Origin: an uncultured Ruminococcus sp.
GTDB lineage: Bacteria > Bacillota > Clostridia > Oscillospirales > Acutalibacteraceae
Direction: 5' to 3'
Length of the DNA stretch: 64,000 bases
Assembly: GCA_934476515.1 (NCBI GenBank)
Contig: CAKSNZ010000005.1
Span: 1-64,000, forward strand
In this document: piece after piece, positions 35,486 through 45,400 of the stretch
How the letters are laid out: the number at the start of each line of letters is the position of its first letter
How positions within the stretch are numbered: the stretch's first letter is position 1
Translations under genes and position numbers: made by a program
Notes under the pieces: model-generated
The model's input: only the letters and a program-made list of their open reading frames with translations
Database searches by the model: none
Told to the model about the DNA's origin: nothing

Positions 35486-35995
35486 ATGGGATTATTAGAT
35501 GATGTAATGGTAAATGTTAAGTCTGCTGCTAATTCAGTTGGCAAAAAGACTAATGAAATTGTTGATTATTCAAAACTTCGTTTCACTGCTTCAGGTCTAA
35601 ATAACGAAATTCGCAAGAAGTACCAGACTCTTGGTGAAGAAGTTTATACCAGCACAAAGATTGGTTCAGAAGACACCAAGTCTATCGAACTTCTTATTAG
35701 AGAAATTGATGAACTAAAGGCTCAGCTTCAGGCAACTAAGGAACAGATTACTTATGCTAAGAATAAGATTATCTGTCCTGTATGTAAGGCTGAACTTAAC
35801 AAGGACAGTCTATTCTGTAACAAATGTGGTGCAAAGATTGAGTCTGAACCATTTGTTCCGGAAGATGACCCAACAGAAGAAGAGGTTGTTGTAGAAGACC
35901 CATTTAAGGAAGTAGTTGTTAAGAGTGACTCTGATGAAGATGCTGATTTAGAAGATGCTTCTGTAACACTAAAGACACCTCAGTCTGAGGAATAA
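35486..35995 (+). CDS. Zinc-ribbon protein with coiled coil, unknown function
   Basis: 169 aa. Residues 1-95 are predicted helical (SVGKKTNEIVDYSKLR; then an 'LREIDELKAQLQATKEQ'-like coiled coil near 70-90); CPVCKAEL...FCNKCGAKI near 97-119 is a two-knuckle zinc ribbon; the tail of 50 residues is very acidic. Similar small zinc-ribbon proteins are common in Clostridia and have no assigned function. GAAAGGAG precedes the ATG. Own promoter and terminator make it monocistronic. Codon use is as biased as the highly expressed genes. Confidence 0.8.
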   Translation: MGLLDDVMVNVKSAANSVGKKTNEIVDYSKLRFTASGLNNEIRKKYQTLGEEVYTSTKIGSEDTKSIELLIREIDELKAQLQATKEQITYAKNKIICPVCKAELNKDSLFCNKCGAKIESEPFVPEDDPTEEEVVVEDPFKEVVVKSDSDEDADLEDASVTLKTPQSEE

Positions 35996-36033
35996 TTTTT
36001 AACTTAAATTATTAATTAACAAGTAATAATATG

Positions 36034-36062
36034 AAAAAGGCGGTCCAAATCCGCCTTTTTTA
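36034..36062 (+). terminator. Terminator after the zinc-ribbon gene
   Basis: AAAAAGGCGG (36034-36043) / CCGCCTTTTT (36051-36060). The ribosome site AGGTGA of the next gene starts at 36071, leaving no room for a promoter between. Confidence 0.9.
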
Positions 36063-36082
36063 TCTGTAAAAGGTGATTTAAT

Positions 36083-37855
36083 TTGAGCAGAAAAAAAGTA
36101 AAAGATAAAAGTATAAAGTCACAAACATTTGTCAAAGGTGCAATGATAATGTCACTTGCACTTATTATAGTAAAACTTTGTGGTATGATTTACAAAGTTG
36201 CACTAACAAGAGTGTATGGAATTTTTGGTGATGAATTAGCTTCATTTGGTACAGGTCTGTTTAACAATGCTTATGAAATTTATGTGCCATTGTTTACACT
36301 TGCTACAGCAGGTTTTCCTATTGCTGTTTCAAGATTAATTTCAGAGAGTAATGCAAATAAAAGATATAAGGATATTAGACAGATACATAAGGTGTCAATT
36401 CCTTTCTTTATTATAATGGGTGTTATTTTCTCATTACTAATGTTTGGTGGTAGTTTTTTCTATATTAGAATTATTCATTCACCATATGCATTGCCATCAA
36501 TGATTTGCTTATCTCCAACTATCTTCTTTGGTTGCTTAGTTTCAATCTATCGTGGATATTTTGAAGGTATGCGAAATATGACACCAACTTCTGTCTCAGA
36601 AATTATTGAAGGTGCATCAAAACTTATTTTTGGTTTAACCTTTGCTTATTTGATTATGAAGTTTGGTTTAGATAGCTATGAGTCAACAGGTACAGTATTT
36701 GGCATCACTTTTGCTGATAAGAAGTCTGCTATTTATACTTTAGTAGGTTTCTCAGTATCCGGTGCAGTAATGGGTATCACAATCGGTTCTGTGCTTAGCT
36801 TCTTATACTTGCTTATTAAGTATAAGAGAGTTGGTGGTGGTATCACTCAGGCAGAACTAGACTCATCTATTGATGCTCGTAGTAAGAATGAAACATTTAA
36901 GGTACTTATCAAAACTGCTATTCCAATCGGTTTAGGTGCTTTAGTAATGAATATTTCCGGTACTATTGACGGTCTTATTATTCAGAACCTTATTTCTGAC
37001 CTATCATCAACACATGGTTCAGAACTTGCTGCTCAGTATCCTATGTATGCTGATGCAGTAACTGATGGCACAATCCATACAAAACTTTGGGGTTGTTACG
37101 GTACTGCCCTAACACTAATGCAGTTAGTAACTGTTATCACTCAGGCATTTGGTACAACTGCCATGCCTATGGTAACCAGTGCATATGCAAAGGGTGACAG
37201 AAAGCAACTAAAGGTAGCTATTAACAGAGTGCTTAAGCTAACTTGTCTTGTGACTTTCCCTTGTGGTATAGGACTTGCAGTTTTAGCTGACCCAATTATG
37301 GAAATTGTCTATGGTGGTAATGTTGCTATTGTTGGTGGTGAATGCCTAAAGATAATGGGTATTGCAGTACTGTTTATGGCAGGTATCACTCCAATTTGCT
37401 CAATGCTACAAGGTGTAGGTAAGGTTAGTACACCGGTTAAGCTATATTCACTTGCAGTTATTATTAAGGTTGTTATGAACTTTGCTTTAGTTAGCAATGT
37501 AAATGTAAATATTCGTGGTGCTGCTACAGGTACACTTGTCGGTTTCTTAGTAGCTTGTGTAATTGCTATGTATGTACTTGTAAAGGCAACAGGCATTAGA
37601 CCTAATTTTTCAAATGCAATTATTAAGCCACTTGTAAGTGCAATTCTTTGTGGTGGTGGTGCATTTTTAACATATTACCTACTGGGCAGTAGAATGAATA
37701 TTTATATGGCAACACTGATTTCTATTGTTGTTGCAGCAATAATTTATGTATTAGCTATCATAATTCTAAGAACTTTTGATGAAAATGACCTTGGAATGAT
37801 AAAAAATAATGAAAAATTGGCTAAAATACTTGCAAAACTCAGGGTTTTGAAGTAA
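36083..37855 (+). CDS. Polysaccharide/lipid flippase of the MOP superfamily (SpoVB/YabM-like)
   Basis: 590 aa, about 14 membrane helices, of the MATE-like MOP exporter group that includes SpoVB, YabM and MurJ. N-terminal FVKGAMIMSLALIIVKLCG and VYGIFGDELASFGTGLFNNAY are family-like. Such proteins flip lipid-linked precursors across the cytoplasmic membrane; its place before mazG, rqcP, yabP and yabQ matches yabM of B. subtilis. TTG start with AGGTGA 6 nt upstream. Slightly longer than YabM (532 aa). A cortex-precursor role as for SpoVB cannot be excluded. Confidence 0.85.
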   Translation: MSRKKVKDKSIKSQTFVKGAMIMSLALIIVKLCGMIYKVALTRVYGIFGDELASFGTGLFNNAYEIYVPLFTLATAGFPIAVSRLISESNANKRYKDIRQIHKVSIPFFIIMGVIFSLLMFGGSFFYIRIIHSPYALPSMICLSPTIFFGCLVSIYRGYFEGMRNMTPTSVSEIIEGASKLIFGLTFAYLIMKFGLDSYESTGTVFGITFADKKSAIYTLVGFSVSGAVMGITIGSVLSFLYLLIKYKRVGGGITQAELDSSIDARSKNETFKVLIKTAIPIGLGALVMNISGTIDGLIIQNLISDLSSTHGSELAAQYPMYADAVTDGTIHTKLWGCYGTALTLMQLVTVITQAFGTTAMPMVTSAYAKGDRKQLKVAINRVLKLTCLVTFPCGIGLAVLADPIMEIVYGGNVAIVGGECLKIMGIAVLFMAGITPICSMLQGVGKVSTPVKLYSLAVIIKVVMNFALVSNVNVNIRGAATGTLVGFLVACVIAMYVLVKATGIRPNFSNAIIKPLVSAILCGGGAFLTYYLLGSRMNIYMATLISIVVAAIIYVLAIIILRTFDENDLGMIKNNEKLAKILAKLRVLK

Positions 37856-37900
37856 AATAGTCTAGTATCTTTTAGCAAAAAGCTAAAGGGAGGAATTGTT

Positions 37901-38686
37901 TTGTCATTTGAGAAAAAGCCAAATTATAAATTTGAAGATTTAATTGAGATTATGAAACTCCTTAGAGCACCAAACGGTTGCCCTTGGGATAAGGAACAAA
38001 CTCATGAATCAATTAGGCAAAATTTCATTGAAGAAACTTATGAAGTAATTGAGGCTATTGATACCGAAGATAAAGAACTTCTAAAAGAAGAACTTGGAGA
38101 TGTTCTTTTACAGGTTGTTTTCCATTCAGAAATGGAAAGTGAAATCGGTAGCTTTAATATAGACGATGTTTGCGATGGTGTTTGTAAAAAACTTATCATC
38201 CGTCATCCACATATTTTTGCTGATGTCACTGCAGATACTACAGAAGAAGTTTTGAATAACTGGGACAAAATCAAAATGCAGACAAAATCCCAGAAAACTC
38301 AGTCAGATGCAATGGACAGTGTTTCTAAGTCACTTCCATCTCTTATGAGAAGTGAGAAACTTCAGAAAAAGGCTGCTAAGGTTGGTTTCGATTTTCCAAA
38401 TGCTCAGGAAGCATTCAAAAAGGTTAGGGAAGAAACTGATGAATTAGAAGAAACTATCTCAAAAGGTGACAAAGAAAATATGGCAGAAGAACTTGGAGAT
38501 TTACTATTTTCTGTTGTAAATGTTTCAAGATTTTTAAAAGTAGATTCCGAACAGGCACTTTACTTTGCTTGTGATAAGTTTACTCAGCGTTTCCGTAAGA
38601 TGGAAGAACTTGCGAAACAGCGTAATATAGATATGGACTCTACTACTTTATCTCAACTTGATTCACTATGGAATGAAGTTAAATAA
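37901..38686 (+). CDS. mazG: Nucleoside triphosphate pyrophosphohydrolase MazG
   Basis: 261 aa, tandem MazG domains as in the E. coli enzyme (263 aa). NGCPWDKEQTHESIRQNFIE is the N-terminal signature (about residues 26-45), and the metal-binding EE..E/E..D patterns follow (EETYEVIEAID, EELGDVLLQVVFH, and again EETDELEE and EELGDLLFSVV). Hydrolyses NTPs to NMPs and PPi, cleaning damaged nucleotides or modulating ppGpp. B. subtilis YabN adds an N-terminal methylase-like domain, absent here. TTG start preceded by GGGAGGAA; a small hairpin (CTTTTAGC/GCTAAAGG) lies just upstream. Confidence 0.95.
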   Translation: MSFEKKPNYKFEDLIEIMKLLRAPNGCPWDKEQTHESIRQNFIEETYEVIEAIDTEDKELLKEELGDVLLQVVFHSEMESEIGSFNIDDVCDGVCKKLIIRHPHIFADVTADTTEEVLNNWDKIKMQTKSQKTQSDAMDSVSKSLPSLMRSEKLQKKAAKVGFDFPNAQEAFKKVREETDELEETISKGDKENMAEELGDLLFSVVNVSRFLKVDSEQALYFACDKFTQRFRKMEELAKQRNIDMDSTTLSQLDSLWNEVK

Positions 38687-38706
38687 TTTTATCGGAGGAA
38701 AACAAA

Positions 38707-38982
38707 ATGAAAAAGACAGAACTAATTGCTGCAATTGCAGAGAAAAGTGGACTAACTAAGAAGGATGCTGAAGCAGCTCTTACAGCAACACTAGACACAA
38801 TCGTTGAAACAGTAGCAGCTGGCGATAAGATCCAGATTACAGGTTTCGGTACATTTGAACAGCGTCAGAGAAATGCAAGAATGGGTTGTGACCCAAGAAC
38901 AGGTAACAAGATTGAAATCCCTGCTTCTAAGGTTCCTGCTTTCAAGGCTGGTAAGGAATTCAAAAATACTGTAAACAAGTAA
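38707..38982 (+). CDS. hup: HU family DNA-binding protein
   Basis: 91 aa. MKKTELIAAIAEKSGLTKKD, ITGFGTFEQRQRNARMG near residues 46-62 and NPRTG-type DPRTGNKIEIPASKVPAFKAG near 66 define HU/HBsu. Abundant nucleoid protein that bends DNA. CGGAGGAA precedes the ATG and codon use is strongly biased. Inserted between mazG and rqcP, whose homologues are adjacent in B. subtilis. A terminator follows. Confidence 0.98.
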   Translation: MKKTELIAAIAEKSGLTKKDAEAALTATLDTIVETVAAGDKIQITGFGTFEQRQRNARMGCDPRTGNKIEIPASKVPAFKAGKEFKNTVNK

Positions 38983-38997
38983 TTTTGCTTTTATTTT

Positions 38998-39027
38998 GGC
39001 TGACTCTATTGTCAGCCTTTTATTTTT
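38998..39027 (+). terminator. Terminator after hup
   Basis: GGCTGAC (38998-39004) / GTCAGCC (39011-39017) with a long T-rich tail. The rqcP ribosome site AGGTGA starts only about 7 nt later. Confidence 0.85.
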
Positions 39028-39044
39028 ATATATAGGTGATTATT

Positions 39045-39287
39045 ATGAGACTTGATAAATATTTAAAGGTTAGCCGTATTATTAAGCGTAGAACAGTAGC
39101 AAATGAGGCTTGTGATGCAGGTAAAGTTTTGGTAAACGGTAAGGTGGCAAGAGCCTCAACAAAGATTAACGAAGGTGACAGAATTGACCTTACTTTAGGT
39201 GAAAGAACAGTATCGGTAGAAGTTGTTTCTGTTAAAGAAACAGTGAGAAAAGAAGATGCTGTTACACTTTATAAACCAATATCATAA
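39045..39287 (+). CDS. rqcP: RqcP, S4-domain ribosome quality-control protein (YabO/YlmH-like, Hsp15-type)
   Basis: 80 aa from ATG 39045 with AGGTGA 5 nt upstream (a GTG at 39036 is unlikely). A single S4 RNA-binding domain: MRLDKYLKVSRIIKRRTVA and GKVLVNGKVARASTKI. RqcP (YabO) cooperates with RqcH on the 50S subunit to add alanine tails to stalled nascent chains. Conserved position before yabP. Only the hup terminator separates it from hup. Confidence 0.93.
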   Translation: MRLDKYLKVSRIIKRRTVANEACDAGKVLVNGKVARASTKINEGDRIDLTLGERTVSVEVVSVKETVRKEDAVTLYKPIS

Positions 39288-39309
39288 ATTAATTTTTTCC
39301 CCATATAAT
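39282..39309 (+). promoter_or_regulatory. Candidate sigma-E promoter of yabPQ
   Basis: TCATAAA (39282-39288), 13-nt spacer, CATATAAT (39302-39309): six of seven and seven of eight matches to the sigma-E consensus. It overlaps the rqcP stop and lies 32 nt before the yabP ATG. yabP is a sigma-E gene in B. subtilis. Found by eye. Confidence 0.48.
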
Positions 39310-39341
39310 TTATTATTTAAGTGAATATATGGGGGATTATT

Positions 39342-39596
39342 ATGTCTGCAAATGAAATAATTTTAAAAGACAGAAAGTTTTTGTCAGTAACCGGTGTGAA
39401 AGATGTAAATGCTTTTACAGAGGAAAGTGTAATTTTGACACTGGAAACCTCATCTTTAGTAGTTAGAGGAGAAACTCTCCATATCAGTAAACTTGACTTG
39501 GAAAGTGGAGAGGTTGATGTTGACGGTAAAGTAAATTCTCTCCAATATATTAAGGAAAATCAAGATAAAAGTTTTCTAAAAAGGTTGTTGAGATAA
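39342..39596 (+). CDS. yabP: Sporulation protein YabP
   Basis: 84 aa from ATG 39342, with GGGGGA 6 nt upstream; a GTG at 39321 is unlikely. YabP family: LKDRKFLSVTGVKDV near residues 8-22 and LVVRGETLHISKLDLESGEV near 38-57. Sporulation protein of unknown mechanism made in the mother cell; required for spore formation in some species. One-base overlap with yabQ. Confidence 0.92.
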   Translation: MSANEIILKDRKFLSVTGVKDVNAFTEESVILTLETSSLVVRGETLHISKLDLESGEVDVDGKVNSLQYIKENQDKSFLKRLLR

Positions 39597-40057
39597 TGGC
39601 ACTATACCAAACTTTTCATCCGATTGTCTTTTTGTTTTCACTTTTGTGGGGTATATTTATTTACATAGCATACGAAGTCCTAAGGTTTATTAGAGTAATT
39701 ACAAGAAATAATAAAACTGTAGTCTTTGTAACCGACTTAGTTTTTATGATTTTTTCTTCCATAGTTGCTTTTATTTTTTCTTTAGCCTATAATTTTGGTC
39801 AGCTGAGAATATATATGATTGTGGGATTTTTCCTTTCATTTATAGTGCTGAGATTGACCTTAGGAAGACTATCTATTGTACTTTTTACTAAGTTTTATTC
39901 AATATTTTGTACTTTTTCCCGAAAAATTATTAAATTTTTCAAAAAAGTTTTAGCAAAACTATTGAAATTCTTTACCCCTTTAGTGTATAATTTATGTAAA
40001 GAAAAAAGAGTATTATTTTTTATTAACAAAGGTAGTAAAAATGACAGAAGAAAATAA
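39596..40057 (+). CDS. yabQ: Spore cortex protein YabQ
   Basis: 153 aa. Three to four membrane helices (about residues 8-28, 42-63, 68-88), then a basic tail. YabQ is a membrane protein needed for cortex formation in B. subtilis, where it localises to the forespore membrane. Starts at the yabP stop (ATAATGG) and overlaps divIC by 17 nt, so the spore genes and the division gene share a transcript. Confidence 0.88.
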   Translation: MALYQTFHPIVFLFSLLWGIFIYIAYEVLRFIRVITRNNKTVVFVTDLVFMIFSSIVAFIFSLAYNFGQLRIYMIVGFFLSFIVLRLTLGRLSIVLFTKFYSIFCTFSRKIIKFFKKVLAKLLKFFTPLVYNLCKEKRVLFFINKGSKNDRRK

Positions 40058-40409
40058 AACTAAAAACAATTCCGAAGAAATTGTTACTGGTTCTGATAGT
40101 GTTGTAAAAGAAGTTACACCTAAGAAGAAACGCAAAAGAAAGTTTATTTTACTTTATGTTGCTGTTTTTGTTTTTGCAGTTTATGCAGTGTATGCTTTGA
40201 TAACACAGTATAGTCAGATTGACAAGAAAAAAAGTCAACTTGCTGAATTGAATAAGAAAATTTCTGTTCAGGAAATCAAGAATGACGAAATAACAAATAT
40301 ATATAACCTGTCCGATAAGGATAATGAGGATTATATAGAACAGAAGGCAAAGGAAGATGGTTATCTTCATGCCGGAGAAAGAGTATTCGTAAATATATCA
40401 GGTGACTGA
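40041..40409 (+). CDS. divIC: Septum formation initiator DivIC (FtsB/FtsL-like)
   Basis: 122 aa. Basic cytoplasmic N-terminus with KKKRKRK, one membrane helix (about residues 36-56), then an outer coiled coil (YSQIDKKKSQLAELNKKI) and C-terminal KAKEDGYLHAGERVF. Part of the divisome DivIB-DivIC-FtsL complex. Conserved order yabQ-divIC-S1 protein. Ribosome site AAAGGTAG in yabQ. Confidence 0.92.
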   Translation: MTEENKTKNNSEEIVTGSDSVVKEVTPKKKRKRKFILLYVAVFVFAVYAVYALITQYSQIDKKKSQLAELNKKISVQEIKNDEITNIYNLSDKDNEDYIEQKAKEDGYLHAGERVFVNISGD

Positions 40410-40431
40410 TGAATGGAGCAAGGGGTAGAGT

Positions 40432-40887
40432 ATGTCTCTGGAAGTAGGTAGTGTAGTAAAAGGTAAAGTAACAGGCGTAATGAAGTTTGGTGCATTTGTT
40501 GCTTTGCCGGAGAATAAGTCAGGAATGGTTCATATTTCTGAAATTTCTCATGAATTCGTAAATGATATTAATGATGTAATCAAGGTTGGTGACGAAGTTA
40601 CCGTAAAGGTTGTTTCTATTGATAATGGCAAGATTTCACTATCAATTAAAGCAAATATCGAAAAACCGGCACCAAAGCCTAGACAGCGTAGGCCTAGAAA
40701 ACCATATGTGCCTGCTCCAAAGGTTACTTCACCTGGAAACTTTCAGTGGGAAAAGTCCAAGGACGACAGTAGTTCCTTTGAAGATATGATGAATAAATTC
40801 AAGAGAACCTCCGAGGACAAAATTTCCGACTTAAAGCGTGGAAATGAAAGCCGCGGTTACTCACGCAGAGGTAATCGTAATAAATAA
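40432..40887 (+). CDS. S1-domain RNA-binding protein (YabR-like)
   Basis: 151 aa. One S1 OB-fold domain at residues 1-72 (VGSVVKGKVTGVMKFGAFVA, NKSGMVHISEIS), then a basic, Pro-rich low-complexity tail with KPAPKPRQRRPRKPY. Homologous in position and domain to B. subtilis YabR; general stress protein 13 is similar. It should bind RNA or ribosomes; exact role unknown. GGGGTAGAG precedes the ATG. Confidence 0.9.
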   Translation: MSLEVGSVVKGKVTGVMKFGAFVALPENKSGMVHISEISHEFVNDINDVIKVGDEVTVKVVSIDNGKISLSIKANIEKPAPKPRQRRPRKPYVPAPKVTSPGNFQWEKSKDDSSSFEDMMNKFKRTSEDKISDLKRGNESRGYSRRGNRNK

Positions 40888-40904
40888 ATACTGGGGGAAT
40901 TTTA

Positions 40905-41435
40905 ATGAAAATCACCTATACTGCAAGAAAAGTAAATTTAAAGGACAACTTTAAAGAATTATGCGAAAAGAAATTAGCAAAGTTTCAGAAGATTTTCTCT
41001 GAAGATGCAGAGGCTTCTGTTGTTGTAACACTATATAAGAACCGTCAGACTGTTGAAGTTACAGTAAAAGATAATGGTATGGTGTTCCGTGCTGAGGATA
41101 CTCAGGACGAAATGAACGATGCTTTAGATAAGGTTGTTGACATTCTAGGTCGTCAGATGAGAAAGAACAAAACTCGTCTAGCAAGAAGACTTAGAGATAA
41201 CACAGCTGATTTTGCTGTTCTTCTTCCTGAAGAGGATATTGAGGACGAACAGGAATTCGACATTAGAACAAAGACAATTCCTATTAAGCCTGTTTCTGTT
41301 GAAGAAGCTATCCTACAGATGAATATGCTTGACCATGACTTCTTTGTTTTCATCAATGCTGAAACTGATGAAACAAATGTTGTTTACAAGCGTAAGAACA
41401 ACACTTACGGTTTACTAGAACCTGAAGAATATTAA
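40905..41435 (+). CDS. hpf: Ribosome hibernation promoting factor, long form
   Basis: 176 aa. N-terminal S30AE domain (residues 1-100) with KLARRLRDN-type basic helix, linker, and C-terminal dimerisation domain containing KPVSVEEAILQMNMLDHDFF near 125-144 and NVVYKRKNNTYGLLEPE. Long HPF alone dimerises 70S ribosomes into 100S particles in stationary phase or dormancy. GGGGGAAT precedes the ATG. Terminator follows. Confidence 0.97.
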   Translation: MKITYTARKVNLKDNFKELCEKKLAKFQKIFSEDAEASVVVTLYKNRQTVEVTVKDNGMVFRAEDTQDEMNDALDKVVDILGRQMRKNKTRLARRLRDNTADFAVLLPEEDIEDEQEFDIRTKTIPIKPVSVEEAILQMNMLDHDFFVFINAETDETNVVYKRKNNTYGLLEPEEY

Positions 41436-41452
41436 TAACAATTAAGTGAATG

Positions 41453-41486
41453 AATATAGAGGCCCATTTGAGCCTCTATATTTTTT
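41453..41486 (+). terminator. Terminator after hpf, fused to the next ribosome site
   Basis: AATATAGAGGC (41453-41463) / GCCTCTATATT (41472-41482), then T-run to 41486. GGAG, the Shine-Dalgarno of the following gene, is the next four bases. Confidence 0.88.
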
Positions 41487-41496
41487 GGAGATTTTT

Positions 41497-42621
41497 ATGA
41501 AGAAAGAACTAACATATGTTGCTACTTGCCTTTTAGGTGTAGAGGGCCTTGTAGCTAACGAACTAAAATTTATGGGTGCTAAAGAAGTAACACCTGAGAA
41601 CGGCAGAGTAATTTTTAAGGGTGATTACAACATTCTTGCAAGAGCCAATATTTGTAGCCGATATGCCGAGAGAATTATGATTCTTTTAGGCACTTTTTAT
41701 GCCAGAACATTTGAAGAGCTTTTTAACGGTGTAAGCAAAATCAAATGGTCTGAATATATTGATAAGGATGACAATTTTCCTGTAAAAGGCACTTGCCTTT
41801 CAAGTCAGCTAATGTCTGTACCTGACTGTCAGAAGATTATTAAGAAAGCCTCAGCAAAGTCACTTTCTAAGGCTTATGGTGTTGAATGGTTAAATGATGA
41901 TGGTGACTTGCATCAAATTCAGTTCCTAATCTTTAAAGATAAAGTTTCTATTATGCTGGATACAACAGGCAAAGGACTTTATAAAAGAGGCTATAGAGAA
42001 AATTCAAATGATGCACCTATCAAAGAAACTTTAGCAGCAGTTTTGGCCGAACTTTCTATGGTTAGGGCTAACCATACTGTAATTGACCCTATGTGTGGTA
42101 GTGGTACAATTCTAATTGAAAGTGCATTAAAAGCTATGAAAATCGCTCCCGGATTAAATAGAGAATTTTCAGCAGAAAATTGGAAACAAATCCCTAGTGA
42201 AGTGTGGGAACAAGAGAGAGAAAAGGCAAAATCAGAAATCAATACCGATTGTGCATTTAGGGGCATAGGTTATGATATTGATGAAGAAAGCCTAAATATT
42301 GCCAGAGAAAATGCAGAAAAAGCCGGTGTAGCAGATAGAATAACTTTTGAGCATAGAGATATAAGGAATTTTGTTCATGATACTGAGAGAGGTACAGTTA
42401 TCACCAACCCTCCTTATGGTGAAAGACTTCTTGATATTGATAGGGCAAGAGAACTTTATAAAATTATGGGGAAAAAATTCGTCAAAAAAGACGGTTGGAG
42501 TTATACTATAATATCACCGGATGATGAATTTGAAAAAATCTTTGGTCGCAAAGCTGACAAGAGAAGAAAGCTATATAACGGTATGCTAAAGTGCCAAGCA
42601 TATATGTATTTTAAGCGTTAA
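41497..42621 (+). CDS. THUMP-domain RNA methyltransferase (RlmL/YpsC-type)
   Basis: 374 aa from ATG 41497, 6 nt after GGAG. N-terminal THUMP RNA-binding domain (about residues 40-160), then a SAM methyltransferase domain with DPMCGSGTILIESAL near 198-212 and the catalytic NPPYGERLL near 307-315. Homologous to the N2-guanine methyltransferase half of RlmL and to B. subtilis YpsC; target is probably G2445 of 23S rRNA, inferred from the family. Monocistronic, depending on read-through of the hpf terminator or an unseen promoter. Confidence 0.9.
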   Translation: MKKELTYVATCLLGVEGLVANELKFMGAKEVTPENGRVIFKGDYNILARANICSRYAERIMILLGTFYARTFEELFNGVSKIKWSEYIDKDDNFPVKGTCLSSQLMSVPDCQKIIKKASAKSLSKAYGVEWLNDDGDLHQIQFLIFKDKVSIMLDTTGKGLYKRGYRENSNDAPIKETLAAVLAELSMVRANHTVIDPMCGSGTILIESALKAMKIAPGLNREFSAENWKQIPSEVWEQEREKAKSEINTDCAFRGIGYDIDEESLNIARENAEKAGVADRITFEHRDIRNFVHDTERGTVITNPPYGERLLDIDRARELYKIMGKKFVKKDGWSYTIISPDDEFEKIFGRKADKRRKLYNGMLKCQAYMYFKR

Positions 42622-42696
42622 GTGAAACTTATGTGATAATATGTACAGTAAATAGAAAAATGTATATAAGATTTTGAAAAAATCCCTATAAAGGTC

Positions 42697-42725
42697 TTGA
42701 CTGTATGAAAAACTGGTGCTACAAT
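42697..42725 (+). promoter_or_regulatory. Sigma-A promoter of groESL
   Basis: TTGACT (42697-42702), 17-nt spacer, TACAAT (42720-42725). The CIRCE operator begins 4 nt downstream, so HrcA bound there would block transcription start. Confidence 0.85.
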
Positions 42726-42729
42726 ATAT

Positions 42730-42756
42730 TTAGCACTCAGAGATAGAGAGTGCTAA
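42730..42756 (+). promoter_or_regulatory. CIRCE operator (HrcA binding site)
   Basis: Perfect consensus TTAGCACTC (42730-42738), 9-nt spacer, GAGTGCTAA (42748-42756). HrcA repressor binds CIRCE and is inactivated when GroEL is titrated by misfolded protein. hrcA itself is not in the window. Confidence 0.98.
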
Positions 42757-42793
42757 ACTAAGTAGATAAACAACTTTAAGGAGGATAAATATT

Positions 42794-43078
42794 ATGACAA
42801 TCAAACCATTAGCAGACAAAGTAGTTGTTAAGGTAGAAGAGGCTGAACAGACAACAGCTTCCGGTATTGTTCTTTCTACATCTGCACAGGAGAAACCTGC
42901 TTTCGCTACAGTAGTAGCCGTAGGTCCGGGTGGTGTAGTAGACGGTGAAAAGGTAGAAATGACAGTTAAAGTAGGCGACAAGGTAGTTACTTCTAAGTAT
43001 AGTGGTACTGAAATCAAACTTGACGGTGAAGAATACACTATCGTTTCACAGTCAGATATTCTTGCTATTGTTGAATAA
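42794..43078 (+). CDS. groES: Co-chaperonin GroES
   Basis: 94 aa. MTIKPLADKVVVKVEEAEQ at the N-terminus, mobile loop TTASGIVLSTSAQEKP (about residues 20-35), GDKVVTSKYSGTEIKLDGEEY near 63-83. Forms the heptameric lid on GroEL. AAGGAGGA precedes the ATG. Controlled by the CIRCE site; groEL follows after 19 nt. Confidence 0.99.
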   Translation: MTIKPLADKVVVKVEEAEQTTASGIVLSTSAQEKPAFATVVAVGPGGVVDGEKVEMTVKVGDKVVTSKYSGTEIKLDGEEYTIVSQSDILAIVE

Positions 43079-43094
43079 GAAGAGAGGTTAATAA

Positions 43095-44726
<1,632 letters not shown>

Positions 44727-44750
44727 TACCAAACTTAAAATTATAAACTT

Positions 44751-44780
44751 AAAGTCCATCCTTTTGGATGGACTTTTTTC
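44751..44780 (+). terminator. Terminator of groESL
   Basis: AAAGTCCATCC (44751-44761), TTTT loop, GGATGGACTTT (44766-44776), then T-run. Confidence 0.93.
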
Positions 44781-44864
44781 TTTGTGTTAATTCACTATTT
44801 TTATACCTTAATGTGATAAAATATTCACAGTAATTACCAAAAATAATTTTATTCTTATAAAAAC

Positions 44865-44893
44865 TTGAAAATAACTATAGGGTGTGTTACAAT
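44865..44893 (+). promoter_or_regulatory. Sigma-A promoter upstream of the secreted-protein gene
   Basis: TTGAAA (44865-44870), 17-nt spacer, TACAAT (44888-44893). A strong Shine-Dalgarno, TAGGAGGTGT, lies at 44901-44910 but no usual start codon follows it at a proper distance; the first good ATG is at 44995. Confidence 0.68.
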
Positions 44894-44994
44894 AACCAAC
44901 TAGGAGGTGTGATTATTTTATACATAAAATAGAATGAAATAGCAAAATATTATTGCTATTAAAAGATATTAATGAAATGGAGAATGTAAATATT

Positions 44995-45396
44995 ATGAAA
45001 AAATTATTGAATGTTATTGTGGTGGTGTTGTGTGTGCTTATGTGTATGCCAATTTGTGTTTATGCTGCTAGTAGTCAATTAATGACTTATAAAGGAATTG
45101 GAATTTCTAATAAGAGTTCAGTAAATAGTTTTAATATAAAGAATGAAAAAAAAGTGAAAATTAATCATAAAACAACCTCATGGTATCGTGTTGATGGTAT
45201 TAATACCAGTAATCTATTTATGGAGATTACTGTATTAAAAAAAGGATATTTATTTTATAGTGATACAGGTAAAAAGTTTAAGGTATATTCAACTAATAAA
45301 AAAACTAAAACTTACACTTTGGAAAAAGGAACTTATAAGTTGCATTTTTTAGCTAGTCGTTATGCAGCTAATATTTCAGGTAATGTTGTAGGGTGA
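44995..45396 (+). CDS. Small secreted protein, unknown function
   Basis: 133 aa from ATG 44995; GGAG lies 12 nt upstream, a long spacing. An N-terminal signal peptide (MKKLLNVIVVVLCVLMCMP, cleavage probably after VYA near residue 24) leads to a Lys/Thr/Ser-rich mature domain of about 108 residues. Its ending (TYTLEKGTYKLHFLASRY) resembles beta-sandwich carbohydrate or surface domains, but I do not recognise the family. Followed after 4 nt by a VanZ-family gene. Codon use is more AT-rich than neighbours, compatible with horizontal acquisition or fast evolution. Confidence 0.75.
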   Translation: MKKLLNVIVVVLCVLMCMPICVYAASSQLMTYKGIGISNKSSVNSFNIKNEKKVKINHKTTSWYRVDGINTSNLFMEITVLKKGYLFYSDTGKKFKVYSTNKKTKTYTLEKGTYKLHFLASRYAANISGNVVG

Positions 45397-45400
45397 TAAT

